From Actinomadura macra NBRC 14102 (GTDB lineage Bacteria > Actinomycetota > Actinomycetes > Streptosporangiales > Streptosporangiaceae): a DNA stretch of 64,000 bases. The translations under genes and the position numbers were made by a program. Each line of letters begins with the position of its first letter. Position 1 is the first letter of the stretch. The DNA lies in NCBI RefSeq assembly GCF_001552215.1, contig NZ_BCQT01000003.1, positions 186,001 to 250,000 on the forward strand, read 5' to 3'. This document shows positions 27,424 to 35,177 of the stretch, piece after piece. The notes under the pieces are model-generated. The model was given only the letters and a program-made list of their open reading frames with translations. It did not search any database and was not told the origin of the DNA.

Positions 27424-28305
27424 ATGTCCGAGGATGCCCTACCGGCCGTGGGCGCGCGTTCGCGCAGCGCCCCTCACGTCGCGGGGGTCCGCGACGCCAC
27501 GGCGGACCCGCAGTACGCCGTCGAACCGTCGGTCCTGCTGCGGCTGCTGGAGCAGGTGCGCCCGTCCGGCGACGCCGAACTGATGTCGTTGCGCTGGGAC
27601 CGGCAAGCCCCGCGGGGCGCCGTCCGAGGCGACGGCGACAGTGGCACATCGCTGCACGGGGAATCCACCTCGCAAGCGGAAGCCGCCGTGCGGTTGGAGG
27701 CCACCGTCACGAGGCGGATACCGGGCGCAGGCCCGGCGCACGTGGCGATCCACCAGTCGGTGCACCTGGTGGACGAGCGCGACCGCGTGCTGTCTCGGTC
27801 GTCGGTGGCCTGGAGCGTGCCCGTCACGCTGAGCCGGAACACGGCCGTGGAATGGGAGGCCACCGACTTCGCGTCGCTGCGCTGGGGCGGCCGACTGCGC
27901 GAGCGGCTGGCCGAGGATCCCCGCTTCGCCCGCACCACGCGCAGCTTCGACGGCGCGATCGCGCTCGCGGCCCCCGACCGGCAGGTGCACTTCCGGATCT
28001 ACCGTGGCGTGGTCCTCGACGTGACGCGCAAGTCCCTCGACGGCGCGACGTTCGCGATCGAGGGCACCGACCTCGCGTGGCTCGACCTGCTCGCCGCGGA
28101 CACCAACGACTTCATCCGCCGTACCAGTGACGGCCAGTTCCGCGCCCAGGGCAGCGGTTACCAGTACCTGCGCATGATCAAGGCGGTCATGCTCATGATC
28201 GACCATGCCCGTGCGCTGGCCCGCGAGGTGACGACGCACGCGCCGACCCACGAGATCGCGCACGAAAAGGCGCAGGAGATGGCCAAGGAGACGACCCGTG
28301 CATAA
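27424..28305 (+). CDS. SCP2-like / lipid-carrier-like protein
   Basis: A 293-residue protein without a clear enzymatic motif. The middle and C-terminal part (SFDGAIALAAPDRQVHFRIYRG, then VTRKSLDGATFAIEGTDLAWLDLL) resembles an SCP2-type sterol-carrier fold, which binds acyl-CoA or lipids. The C-terminus is an amphipathic tail rich in His, Glu and Lys. It is 14 bp downstream of IclR and overlaps the hydrolase gene by 8 bp, so it is the first gene of the rightward operon. A carrier role for a hydrophobic CoA ester is an inference. Confidence 0.55.
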   Translation: MSEDALPAVGARSRSAPHVAGVRDATADPQYAVEPSVLLRLLEQVRPSGDAELMSLRWDRQAPRGAVRGDGDSGTSLHGESTSQAEAAVRLEATVTRRIPGAGPAHVAIHQSVHLVDERDRVLSRSSVAWSVPVTLSRNTAVEWEATDFASLRWGGRLRERLAEDPRFARTTRSFDGAIALAAPDRQVHFRIYRGVVLDVTRKSLDGATFAIEGTDLAWLDLLAADTNDFIRRTSDGQFRAQGSGYQYLRMIKAVMLMIDHARALAREVTTHAPTHEIAHEKAQEMAKETTRA

Positions 28306-29125
28306 CGCCGACTACCTGGACCTCGACGGCCGGTCGGTGTTCGTCGAGACCTGGCAGGGCAGCCGCCCGACCGTCCTGTGCGTCCACACGGCAGGGCAGA
28401 GCGGCGTGCAATACCGGGACGTGGCCGCCGGGCTGGCCGGGCTGGGCTTCGGGGTGGTCGTCGCCGACCTGCCCGGACACGGCAGGTCCGAGCCGGCGGC
28501 CGGCGGGCCGGTCAGTGACCTGTCCTGGTACGCCGGCTGGTGCGTGCGGCTGATCGCCGCGCTGGACCTGCGGCGGCCCTACCTGCTGGGCTGCTCGATC
28601 GGCGGCAGCATCGCGCTGGACGTCGCCACGAGGATGCCCGGCGAGCTGTCCGGCGTGGTCGCGCTCGACCCGTCCGGGGTGCTCGGCAGCGACGGCCGGC
28701 CGCCGCCGCTCCCGGTCCTGGAGGACTCCGCGTCCCCGAGCATGCGCGACCGGACCTACTACGGGACGATCGAGGCGTGCGGACGGTCCGTCCCAGCCGA
28801 TCGGGCCGAACTGATCGCGCAGATGCACTGCCGCGAGGACTGGCACATCACCGTCAGCGACATCCACGGCGCGCTCACCCACGACATCCGCGCGGAGCTG
28901 GCCGACATCACGTGCCCGGTGCGGCTCCTCGCCGGCGAGGACGACTTCTTCGTCCCGCCGAGCCGGGTCCGGCGCATCGCCGACCTCATCCCGCACGCGG
29001 TCTACGAGCTGATGCCGGGCATCGGGCACTACCCGATGGAGGAGATCCCCGACTTCGCGCCGCGCTTCGAGCGCTGGGTGAAGGACTTCGACGCCGCCAG
29101 CACGCTCGACGAGGTCGCGCCGTGA
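28298..29125 (+). CDS. Alpha/beta hydrolase
   Basis: A 275-residue alpha/beta hydrolase. It has LCVHTAGQSG as oxyanion segment, nucleophile serine in LGCSIGGS, an aspartate in LAGEDDFFVPPS, and the catalytic histidine in GIGHYPMEE, so the triad is complete. It overlaps the thiolase-like gene by 4 bp (GTGA). A thioesterase or carbon-carbon/ester hydrolase step in the CoA pathway is likely. Confidence 0.85.
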   Translation: MHNADYLDLDGRSVFVETWQGSRPTVLCVHTAGQSGVQYRDVAAGLAGLGFGVVVADLPGHGRSEPAAGGPVSDLSWYAGWCVRLIAALDLRRPYLLGCSIGGSIALDVATRMPGELSGVVALDPSGVLGSDGRPPPLPVLEDSASPSMRDRTYYGTIEACGRSVPADRAELIAQMHCREDWHITVSDIHGALTHDIRAELADITCPVRLLAGEDDFFVPPSRVRRIADLIPHAVYELMPGIGHYPMEEIPDFAPRFERWVKDFDAASTLDEVAP

Positions 29126-30288
29126 CCATCCGCGGCAGTGCGTTCGTCGTCGGTGCCCACGAGCACCCGCGCCGCGACATCCCCGACCTGTCGGTGGCGG
29201 AGATCCACGCCGAGGTGGCCTTCGGGGCCCTGGCCGACGCCGGGCTGTCGCCGTCCGACGTCGACGCCTACTTCTGCGACTCCGACGCTCCGGGCGTGGG
29301 GCCGCTGTCGATGGCGGAGTACCTGGGGCTGCGCTGCCGGTATCTCGACACGACCGAGACCGGCGGCGCGTCCTACCTGTCGCACGTCGGGCACGCCGCC
29401 GCCGCGGTCGCGGCCGGTAAATGCCGGGTCGCGCTGTGCGTCATGGGCGGGCGCCCGCGCAGCCTGCGGCGCGCCTCCGGCCCGGACCTGTCCGGGGCTC
29501 CGGAGACGCAGTACGAGACCCACTGGGGGATCACCGACACCGTCCACAACTACGCGCTGGCCGCCATGCGGCACATGCACGAGTTCGGCACCACCGGCCG
29601 CCAGCTCGCCGAGGTGAAGGTGGCCGCGTCGCTGCACGCCCAGCACAACCCGAACGCGTTCCTGCGCACGCCGGTCACCGTCGACGACGTGCTGTCCTCA
29701 CCGATGATCAGTGACCCGCTGCACCGGCTGGACTGCTGCGTCATGACCGACGGCGGCGGCGCGGTGGTCGTGGCCGGCGCGGAGGTCGCCCGGCAACTCT
29801 CGCGCCGGTCGGTCGCGGTCCTCGGCCACGGCGAGGCGGCCAAGGGCACCGGCAACGGCCGTCCCGACCTGACCCACACCGCAGCGGTCTGGTCCGGTCC
29901 GGTGGCCTTCGCCGAGGCCGGCGTGACGCCCGCCGACATCGACTACGCGTCCATCTACGACTCCTTCACCATCACCGCGCTGATGGCACTGGAGGATCTG
30001 GGCTTCTGTGAAAAGGGACAGGGGGGTCGATTCGTCCAGGACGGCGCGCTGGTCGCCCCGCACGGCCGGCTGCCCATGAACACCGACGGCGGCGGGCTGT
30101 GCAACAACCAGCCCGACAACCGGGGAGGGATGGCGCGGATGATCGAGGCGGTGCGTCAGCTGCGCGGCGAGGCCGCGGCGGAGGTGCAGGTACCCGACTG
30201 CCGGCTGGCAGTGGTGCACGGCTCGGGCGGCCGGCTGGCCACCCGAAGCTCGGCGGCCACCCTGATCCTCGGACGTGAGGACGCATGA
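29122..30288 (+). CDS. Thiolase-superfamily protein lacking the nucleophilic cysteine (lipid-transfer/aldolase type)
   Basis: A 388-residue thiolase-fold protein. At the position of the acyl-accepting cysteine the sequence is ETGGASYLSHVG, with glycine in place of cysteine. The usual C-terminal GHP motif is replaced by NNQP (NTDGGGLCNNQPDNRGGM). Such cysteine-less thiolases, including the SCP-x/Ltp2 type, often form retro-aldolases with a DUF35 partner; the next gene encodes such a partner and overlaps by 4 bp. A C-C bond cleavage of a beta-hydroxyacyl-CoA is therefore a reasonable guess. Confidence 0.8.
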   Translation: MTIRGSAFVVGAHEHPRRDIPDLSVAEIHAEVAFGALADAGLSPSDVDAYFCDSDAPGVGPLSMAEYLGLRCRYLDTTETGGASYLSHVGHAAAAVAAGKCRVALCVMGGRPRSLRRASGPDLSGAPETQYETHWGITDTVHNYALAAMRHMHEFGTTGRQLAEVKVAASLHAQHNPNAFLRTPVTVDDVLSSPMISDPLHRLDCCVMTDGGGAVVVAGAEVARQLSRRSVAVLGHGEAAKGTGNGRPDLTHTAAVWSGPVAFAEAGVTPADIDYASIYDSFTITALMALEDLGFCEKGQGGRFVQDGALVAPHGRLPMNTDGGGLCNNQPDNRGGMARMIEAVRQLRGEAAAEVQVPDCRLAVVHGSGGRLATRSSAATLILGREDA

Positions 30289-30713
30289 GCGCGCAACTGC
30301 CCCAGGCCGCGATCACGCTGGCCGACGCGGACGAGACCTTCTGGGCGGCCACCGCCGAGGGCCGGCTGCTCCTCACCCGCTGCGAGCCGTGCGCGACGGT
30401 GATCTGGTACCCGCGGCCGTTCTGCCCGCGCTGCGGTGGCAGCGACGTCACACGGTTCCCCGCGTCGGGTGCGGGGACCGTCTACTCCTACACGGTGGTG
30501 CGCAAGGCACGCGGCGAGTACCGCGAGCTGACCCCGTACGTCGTGGCGTACGTCGAACTGGCCGAGGGACCTCGGATTCTCACCAACATCGTGGGCTGTG
30601 ACCCCGCCGAAGTGCATATCGGCCAGCTCGTGACGCTGGTCTTCGACGCCCCCGCGCCCGCCGCCGACGGCGATGTCGGCGCCCGGTTGTACCGCTTCCA
30701 CCCCACGGCTTGA
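30285..30713 (+). CDS. DUF35 OB-fold/zinc-ribbon protein, thiolase partner
   Basis: A 142-residue protein with a rubredoxin-like zinc ribbon (CEPCATVIWYPRPFCPRC) followed by an OB-fold (GTVYSYTVVRK, PYVVAYVELAEGPRILTNI). DUF35 proteins bind acyl-CoA and complete the active complex of thiolase-like partners. It is coupled to the thiolase-like gene (ATGA) and followed at once by a strong hairpin, so it ends the operon. Confidence 0.9.
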   Translation: MSAQLPQAAITLADADETFWAATAEGRLLLTRCEPCATVIWYPRPFCPRCGGSDVTRFPASGAGTVYSYTVVRKARGEYRELTPYVVAYVELAEGPRILTNIVGCDPAEVHIGQLVTLVFDAPAPAADGDVGARLYRFHPTA

Positions 30714-30716
30714 CAG

Positions 30717-30741
30717 GGGCCCGGCGCGAGACGCCGGGCCC
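30717..30741 (+). terminator. Hairpin terminator after the SCP2/thiolase operon
   Basis: GGGCCCGGCG (30717-30726) and CGCCGGGCCC (30732-30741) form a perfect 10-bp stem with a 5-nt loop, starting 4 bp after the DUF35 stop. There is no U-tract, as is common in actinomycetes. Confidence 0.8.
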
Positions 30742-31063
30742 ACGCCGTGATCTCGTCCCAGCGAACCGCTCGCATTCCACGCCCCATCGGTTGTGACCTG
30801 AGGGGCCCCTGCTGGTCCTGTGCTGGACCGCGACAGAGAGGTTCGCGGCCGGAGTGCCGACGTCCGACCAGATTCGATTAGTTCCGGACACGTCCCCCGC
30901 CTGTTCAGCGCCCTCTCGTCGGCGCTTCAGTATGCCAAGGCGCTTGATGGAACGGTCCTTTGTGAAAAGGCCGGCACCGATTTTCGATGATCGACGATCA
31001 AGTTGAACGGCGTGCTCGCGTCCGTTGATTAAACGCCGTCCAAAACGAGTTGAAATTTCGTGA
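30742..31063. other. Non-coding gap, AT-rich toward its right end
   Basis: No convincing gene is seen. GC content falls noticeably from about 30930 to 31060, leading into the DUF4360 promoter. This is consistent with a regulatory upstream region. Confidence 0.5.
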
Positions 31064-31092
31064 TTGACAACACTTGGCGCAAAAGTTACTCT
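31064..31092 (+). promoter_or_regulatory. Consensus sigma-70-type promoter of the DUF4360 pair
   Basis: TTGACA (31064-31069), a 17-bp spacer and TACTCT (31087-31092) make a near-consensus vegetative promoter. It is followed by about 130 bp of untranslated leader before the first DUF4360 gene. Confidence 0.75.
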
Positions 31093-31223
31093 CCGTTGAG
31101 ATCCTGGATCTACCTCCATTGAGGGTGTCTCTTTAATCCGGAAAATTGGCACCCTGTACCCCGCACCCCGCCTCTTCGGTAACCGAAGAAAAACGCGTCC
31201 ACTCTCCAGCGAAGAGGAATCGT

Positions 31224-31877
31224 ATGCGTAAAGGGATCGCCATTTCCGCTGCCGCCGTCGCGCTTGCCACGACCACAACCTCCATCTCCTCGGCCAGCGC
31301 CTCCACGGGGCTGCTCGAACGTGGCCCGGACGGGGTCACCATCGAGATCGCGACTGTCAACGGTTCCGGGTGTCCGATCGGTACCACCGCGGTCGCCGTA
31401 TCGGAGGACAAAGAGGCGTTCACCGTCACCTACAGCGACTACATGGCTCAGGTAGGTGGAGACGCCAAGCCCACCGACCGCCGTAAGAACTGTCAGATCA
31501 GCATGAAGGTGCACGTCCCGCAGGGCTTCACCTATGCCATCTCGTCGACGGACCACCGCGGTTACGCCTTCTTCCAGCCCGGCGCGACCGGTGTCCAGTT
31601 GGCCAACTATTACTTCCAGGGCAGTTCAGGCAACCAGGAAATCCCCCATCAATTGCCCAAGGGGCCGTTCAACGGAAGCTGGCAGGCCACCGACAAGGTT
31701 CCGGTGGACCAGCTCGTTTACAAGCCATGTGGCGAGCTGAAGAACTTCAACATCAACACGCAGCTGCGAGTAGATCCAGGGACTTCAGACCCGACGAAGA
31801 GCAGCTTCGCCAGCATGGACTCCACCGACGGCAGCATCAAGACGACCTACCACTTCGCCTGGAAGAAGTGCCCGTAA
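31224..31877 (+). CDS. Secreted DUF4360 protein, copy 1
   Basis: A 217-residue exported protein. The signal peptide (MRKGIAISAAAVALA through SSASAS) is followed by a DUF4360 domain with VNGSGCPIGTTAVAVS, FTVTYSDYMAQVG, RKNCQISMKVHVPQGFTYAI, NYYFQG, and a C-terminal YHFAWKKC. Four cysteines are placed for two disulfides. ATG 31224 has AGAGGAA upstream. DUF4360 proteins are common secreted proteins of actinomycetes and fungi with no settled function. Confidence 0.88.
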   Translation: MRKGIAISAAAVALATTTTSISSASASTGLLERGPDGVTIEIATVNGSGCPIGTTAVAVSEDKEAFTVTYSDYMAQVGGDAKPTDRRKNCQISMKVHVPQGFTYAISSTDHRGYAFFQPGATGVQLANYYFQGSSGNQEIPHQLPKGPFNGSWQATDKVPVDQLVYKPCGELKNFNINTQLRVDPGTSDPTKSSFASMDSTDGSIKTTYHFAWKKCP

Positions 31878-31914
31878 TCCGAGTAACCCCCACCACCCTG
31901 AAGGAGAAGAACCC

Positions 31915-32559
31915 ATGCGCAAGGGAGTGACTGCTTCGGCAGCATGCCTCTCCGCTCTCGTGCTGTCCGCGGGAATGGCCCCCGCGGCGTCGGCGTCGGC
32001 GGCGGTCGAGCCCCCACCTCCGGGACGGATCACCGTCCAGGTCAACACCGTGAACGGCTCCGGCTGCCGCGCCGGCACCGCCGCGGTGGCGGCGTCGAGC
32101 GACAACACCTCGTTCACCGTCACCTACAGCGACTACCTCGCGCAGGCCGGCGGCGACTCCAAGCCGACCGACTTCCGCAAGAACTGCCAGCTCAGCCTGG
32201 CCGTTCACATCCCGCAGGGATTCACCTACGCGATCGCCAGCGCCGACTACCGGGGCTTCGCGAGCCTCGCCGACGGTGCGTCGGGAGTGGAACGCGCGAA
32301 CTACTACCACCAGGGTCTGCCGCAGACCTCGTCCATCAGCCACACCGTCAAGGGCAAGTACTCCGACAACTGGCAGTTCACCGACCGGACGCCGGTCGCC
32401 GAACTCGTCTGGAAGCCCTGTGGTGAGGACCGCAACTTCAACATCAACACGGAGCTGCGCGTGGACAAGGGCAGTTCCAACGAGACCAGCTTCATGTCCT
32501 TCGACTCCGCAGACGGCAGCGTGAGGACGGTCTACCACTTCGCCTGGAAGAAGTGCTAG
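31915..32559 (+). CDS. Secreted DUF4360 protein, copy 2
   Basis: A 214-residue paralogue, 37 bp downstream. The signal peptide is MRKGVTASAACLSALVLSAG followed by AAS-ASA. It matches copy 1 across the domain (VNGSGCRAGTAAVAAS, TVTYSDYLAQAGGDSKPTD, FNINTELRVDKGSSN, YHFAWKKC) with the same four cysteines. GC content is higher than in copy 1, so the two copies have drifted in base composition or have different origins. A hairpin ends the transcript. Confidence 0.88.
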   Translation: MRKGVTASAACLSALVLSAGMAPAASASAAVEPPPPGRITVQVNTVNGSGCRAGTAAVAASSDNTSFTVTYSDYLAQAGGDSKPTDFRKNCQLSLAVHIPQGFTYAIASADYRGFASLADGASGVERANYYHQGLPQTSSISHTVKGKYSDNWQFTDRTPVAELVWKPCGEDRNFNINTELRVDKGSSNETSFMSFDSADGSVRTVYHFAWKKC

Positions 32560-32578
32560 ACGCTGATCCTGTCTGGCT

Positions 32579-32611
32579 GGGCCGTGCCTTCTCCCGGGGA
32601 GGGCACGGCCC
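32579..32611 (+). terminator. Hairpin terminator after DUF4360 pair
   Basis: GGGCCGTGCC (32579-32588) and GGCACGGCCC (32602-32611) pair perfectly, with an inner CTCC/GGAG extension. It lies 20 bp after the second DUF4360 stop. Confidence 0.8.
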
Positions 32612-32653
32612 GGTCATGCCGTACGGAACCGGCGGCGGAGAGCCATCGATCGT

Positions 32654-33019
32654 TCATCGTGGTGACGCATGGCCCAGCGCCGCCTCGACGATCCGGACCG
32701 CCTCGCCGGGATCGATGCCGACGCTGGCGATGACCGTCGCGTAGTCGCGGGCGGCGCGGCGGGCCTGCTCAAGGGCCCGCTCGCCGGCGGCCGAGACGAA
32801 CGAGCCGGCCCGCCCGCGGGTCTCGATCATCCCCGCCTCCTCCAGCTCCCGGTACGCCCGGCCGACGGTGTTGACCGCGAGGCCGAGGTCGGCGGCGAGC
32901 CGGCGGATCGTCGGCAGTCTCGTGCCGACGGCGAGCGAGCGGTCCTGGATCTGCCTCGCGAGCTGGGCCCGGAGCTGCTCGTACGGCGGCGTCGGCGAAG
33001 CCGCGTCGATGACGATCAT
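32654..33019 (-). CDS. GntR family regulator, YtrA subfamily
   Basis: A 121-residue short GntR regulator: winged helix (PPYEQLRAQLARQIQDRSLAVGTRLPTIRRLAADLGLAVNTVGRAYRELEEAGMIETRGRAGSF) plus a short C-terminal helix, the size of YtrA-type proteins. ATG 33019 overlaps the membrane-protein stop as ATGA. YtrA regulators generally control the neighbouring membrane or ABC proteins through a long palindrome; such a palindrome is present at 33808-33851. Confidence 0.9.
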   Translation of the reverse strand: MIVIDAASPTPPYEQLRAQLARQIQDRSLAVGTRLPTIRRLAADLGLAVNTVGRAYRELEEAGMIETRGRAGSFVSAAGERALEQARRAARDYATVIASVGIDPGEAVRIVEAALGHASPR

Positions 33020-33792
33020 CGGGGGGCCATGGCGCGCCGCGCCACCGTCCCGACACCCGCGGTCCGGATCTGGATCAGGCAGAGCGCGATGGCGCCCGCC
33101 ACCACGAGCGCCAGCGAGACGACGTTCCACCAGCCGAGCGAATCCCCGTACAGGAAGATGGCGGGCAGCGACCACACCAGGCTGGGAGTGACGAGGGCGC
33201 GGGCGTCCTCGACCCGCATGATGACATCGGCCCTGAGCGACGCCTCATCCTCCGCCACGGCCGGATTCACCAGCACCTGGCGCAGCTGCATGATCATGCC
33301 GGCGCCGGCGCCGGCGAGGCCGATCAGCACGACGATCGCCCCGTATCGCAGGCCGGAGTCCGACACCGTCAGTACGCTCACCGCGAGCAGGAACGCGCCG
33401 GTGAAGGTGGCGACCGTGAAGATGGCGTACGGACGGCCCAGCACCGCGGGCCAGCCGAGCTCGACGGGGTGGGCCACCCGCCGGGTGAGTCGCGCGCCGG
33501 CCCGCCGGTCGGCGCGCCGCACCCACGAGCCGAGCAGCCACTGTGCCACCAGCAATCCGGCCACCAACGCCGTCAGCACCAGCAGCAAGGGCCACCAGGT
33601 GGCGTCGGCGGCCCGCCCCAACGCGTGCGTGAGTGCCGCACCGATGAGGAACGCGGCCAGCAGGAGGCTGTCGACGATCTTGGCCCGCCGCCGCACCGCC
33701 AGCCGTGCCGCGAGCAGAGCGGTCGGCTCGGCGTCGGCCATGCCGTGCAGGGCCAGCCACCGCCCAGCCTCCGTGTGATCCGACTGGTGCAT
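33016..33792 (-). CDS. Multi-pass membrane protein cotranscribed with the GntR regulator
   Basis: A 258-residue protein with about six hydrophobic helices in three pairs (SLLLAAFLIGAAL, PLLLVLTALVAGLLVAQW, YAIFTVATFTGAFLLAVSVL, YGAIVVLIGLAGAGAG, SLVWSLPAIFLY, VVSLALVVAGAIAL). Family unknown to me; it is similar in plan to the DUF1648-like proteins often paired with YtrA-type regulators. The start at ATG 33792 is preferred over upstream starts because GGAGG lies at the right distance and the operator lies just upstream. Confidence 0.7.
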   Translation of the reverse strand: MHQSDHTEAGRWLALHGMADAEPTALLAARLAVRRRAKIVDSLLLAAFLIGAALTHALGRAADATWWPLLLVLTALVAGLLVAQWLLGSWVRRADRRAGARLTRRVAHPVELGWPAVLGRPYAIFTVATFTGAFLLAVSVLTVSDSGLRYGAIVVLIGLAGAGAGMIMQLRQVLVNPAVAEDEASLRADVIMRVEDARALVTPSLVWSLPAIFLYGDSLGWWNVVSLALVVAGAIALCLIQIRTAGVGTVARRAMAPR

Positions 33793-33807
33793 GCCACAAC
33801 CTCCGAA

Positions 33808-33851
33808 TGTCGCAAGCTTTGTCTCAATAAGATGAGTCATAGCTTGCGACA
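33808..33851. promoter_or_regulatory. Probable YtrA/GntR operator
   Basis: TGTCGCAAGCT (33808-33818) and AGCTTGCGACA (33841-33851) are a perfect 11-bp inverted repeat with a 22-bp spacer, just upstream of the membrane-protein/GntR operon. The ATG-containing spacer is not coding in the preferred model. Confidence 0.8.
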
Positions 33852-33954
33852 ATGTCAACCTCAGGTCGGGCGCTGTCACCGTGACCGGGCCAGACCCAAT
33901 CGGAGTCCCCCGGGCCGAGGCGGTCGGGCATCCGCCCGAGGGGGCGTGTTCCGC

Positions 33955-34602
33955 TCAGTGCGCCAACAGGTCGTCCAACTCGGCCGCGAAGAGCTGGGCC
34001 GGGTCGAAGCCCATGCCGGCGAAGTGGCCGGCGAGTTCCAGGGACAGAACGCCGTGCAACCGGGTCCAAAGGCTCAGGGCGCGGTGGAGGGCCGCAGGCG
34101 GGGCGGGGTGCTCGCCCGTCCAGTCCCGGTGATCCTCCAGATGCGCGTCGAACGAGGTGGTGGGGCTGTTTCGGGCCAGCGGAGTGCAGGCGTCGAGCAG
34201 GGTCGCCATGATCTCGGACGAGATGGCCGTGGTGTCGTCGGGCGCGTGGTAACCGGGGACGGGGGTGCCGTAGATGAGGAAGTACCGCTGGGGATCCTGG
34301 AGTGCCCAGTCGCGAATGGCGTGCGCCAGCGCGGCCAGGTCTGCGCCGGCGGTGGCGGTCGTGCGGAGGGTGTCTGCGAGGCTCCGGTACGCGTCCGTGA
34401 TGAGCTCGGTGATCAGCTCATCGCGGCTGGGGTAGTAGCGGTAGAGCGCGGGCCCGCTCATGCCCATCTGCTTGGCGATCGCGTTGAGCGACAGCGCGGA
34501 CGCCCCCGCCGTGGCGATCTGCCTCCACGCGCGTTCCTTGATCTCCGCACGTACCTGGATGCGGTAGCGCTCACGTGGGGTCTTCGCGCTCGCCTCCGCC
34601 AT
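33955..34602 (-). CDS. TetR family transcriptional regulator
   Basis: A 215-residue TetR protein. The HTH is ASALSLNAIAKQMGMSGPALYRYYPSRDELITELI. The C-terminal domain contains LALQ/WALQDPQRYFLIYGTPVPGY and WTRLHGVLSLELAGHF, typical of the actinobacterial WHG-type TetR_C group. It diverges from a truncated dehydrogenase gene whose promoter is still intact, so it probably once controlled that gene. Confidence 0.9.
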   Translation of the reverse strand: MAEASAKTPRERYRIQVRAEIKERAWRQIATAGASALSLNAIAKQMGMSGPALYRYYPSRDELITELITDAYRSLADTLRTTATAGADLAALAHAIRDWALQDPQRYFLIYGTPVPGYHAPDDTTAISSEIMATLLDACTPLARNSPTTSFDAHLEDHRDWTGEHPAPPAALHRALSLWTRLHGVLSLELAGHFAGMGFDPAQLFAAELDDLLAH

Positions 34603-34753
34603 GCGTGCCGCCTTCCCTGTTCAGCTACATCCTGAAGGTTCAGTGAGAAGTCATCACGATACCTAGTGACTCTCCCACCGTTGTCGATCCTGATCAGACA
34701 ACCCCGGATGCAGCCGCACCAGAGGTTCTTGTTAGAGGGTGTAGCAAACATTA

Positions 34754-34783
34754 TTGACACTACCCAACATGTGTCGCTATAAC
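34754..34783 (+). promoter_or_regulatory. Consensus-like promoter upstream of a truncated dehydrogenase
   Basis: TTGACA (34754-34759), an 18-bp spacer and TATAAC (34778-34783) form a strong vegetative promoter. It is flanked by TGTTAGA and TCTAACGA half-sites (near 34730 and 34785) that could be a TetR operator around the promoter. Confidence 0.65.
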
Positions 34784-34829
34784 TTCTAACGAACACAAGA
34801 ACAAGTAACCGGGACCGCTGGAGGCCGAC

Positions 34830-35087
34830 ATGAACACCGAAGGACTCGTCGAGGTCGTCCTACCGGGCAAGGCCGAGCTGGAGGGGCTGCGGATCCGGCA
34901 CGGAGACGTCTCCGCCGCCGGCCCGGGCCAGGTTGTGATCCGGATGGCGGCGACCGGCGTCTCCTTCGCCGAGCAGCAGATGCGCCGCGGCCGCTACTAC
35001 GACCAGCCGGCCTTCCTGTTCGTGCCCGGCTATGACCTGGCCGGCACGGCGCTGGCCACCGGCGAGGGCGTCGTGCTGACGCCCTGA
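34830..35087 (+). pseudogene. Truncated medium-chain (zinc-type/quinone) dehydrogenase, N-terminal fragment
   Basis: Only 85 residues remain of a protein family usually above 300. They form the start of a GroES-like domain (GPGQVVIRMAATGVSFAEQQMRRGRYYDQPAFLFVPGYDLAGTALATGEGV) and end at a TGA just past the point where the fold continues with the cofactor domain. No cofactor-binding Rossmann part follows in any frame. The promoter and ribosome site upstream look intact, so a short product may still be made. Confidence 0.8.
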
Positions 35088-35177
35088 GCGCACGACGCCC
35101 CCGACCACACCCCTCAGCTCGGTGCCCACCCCGGGCACCCTTGCGTCCGATCCCGACCCCAGAACGAGAGGTACATC

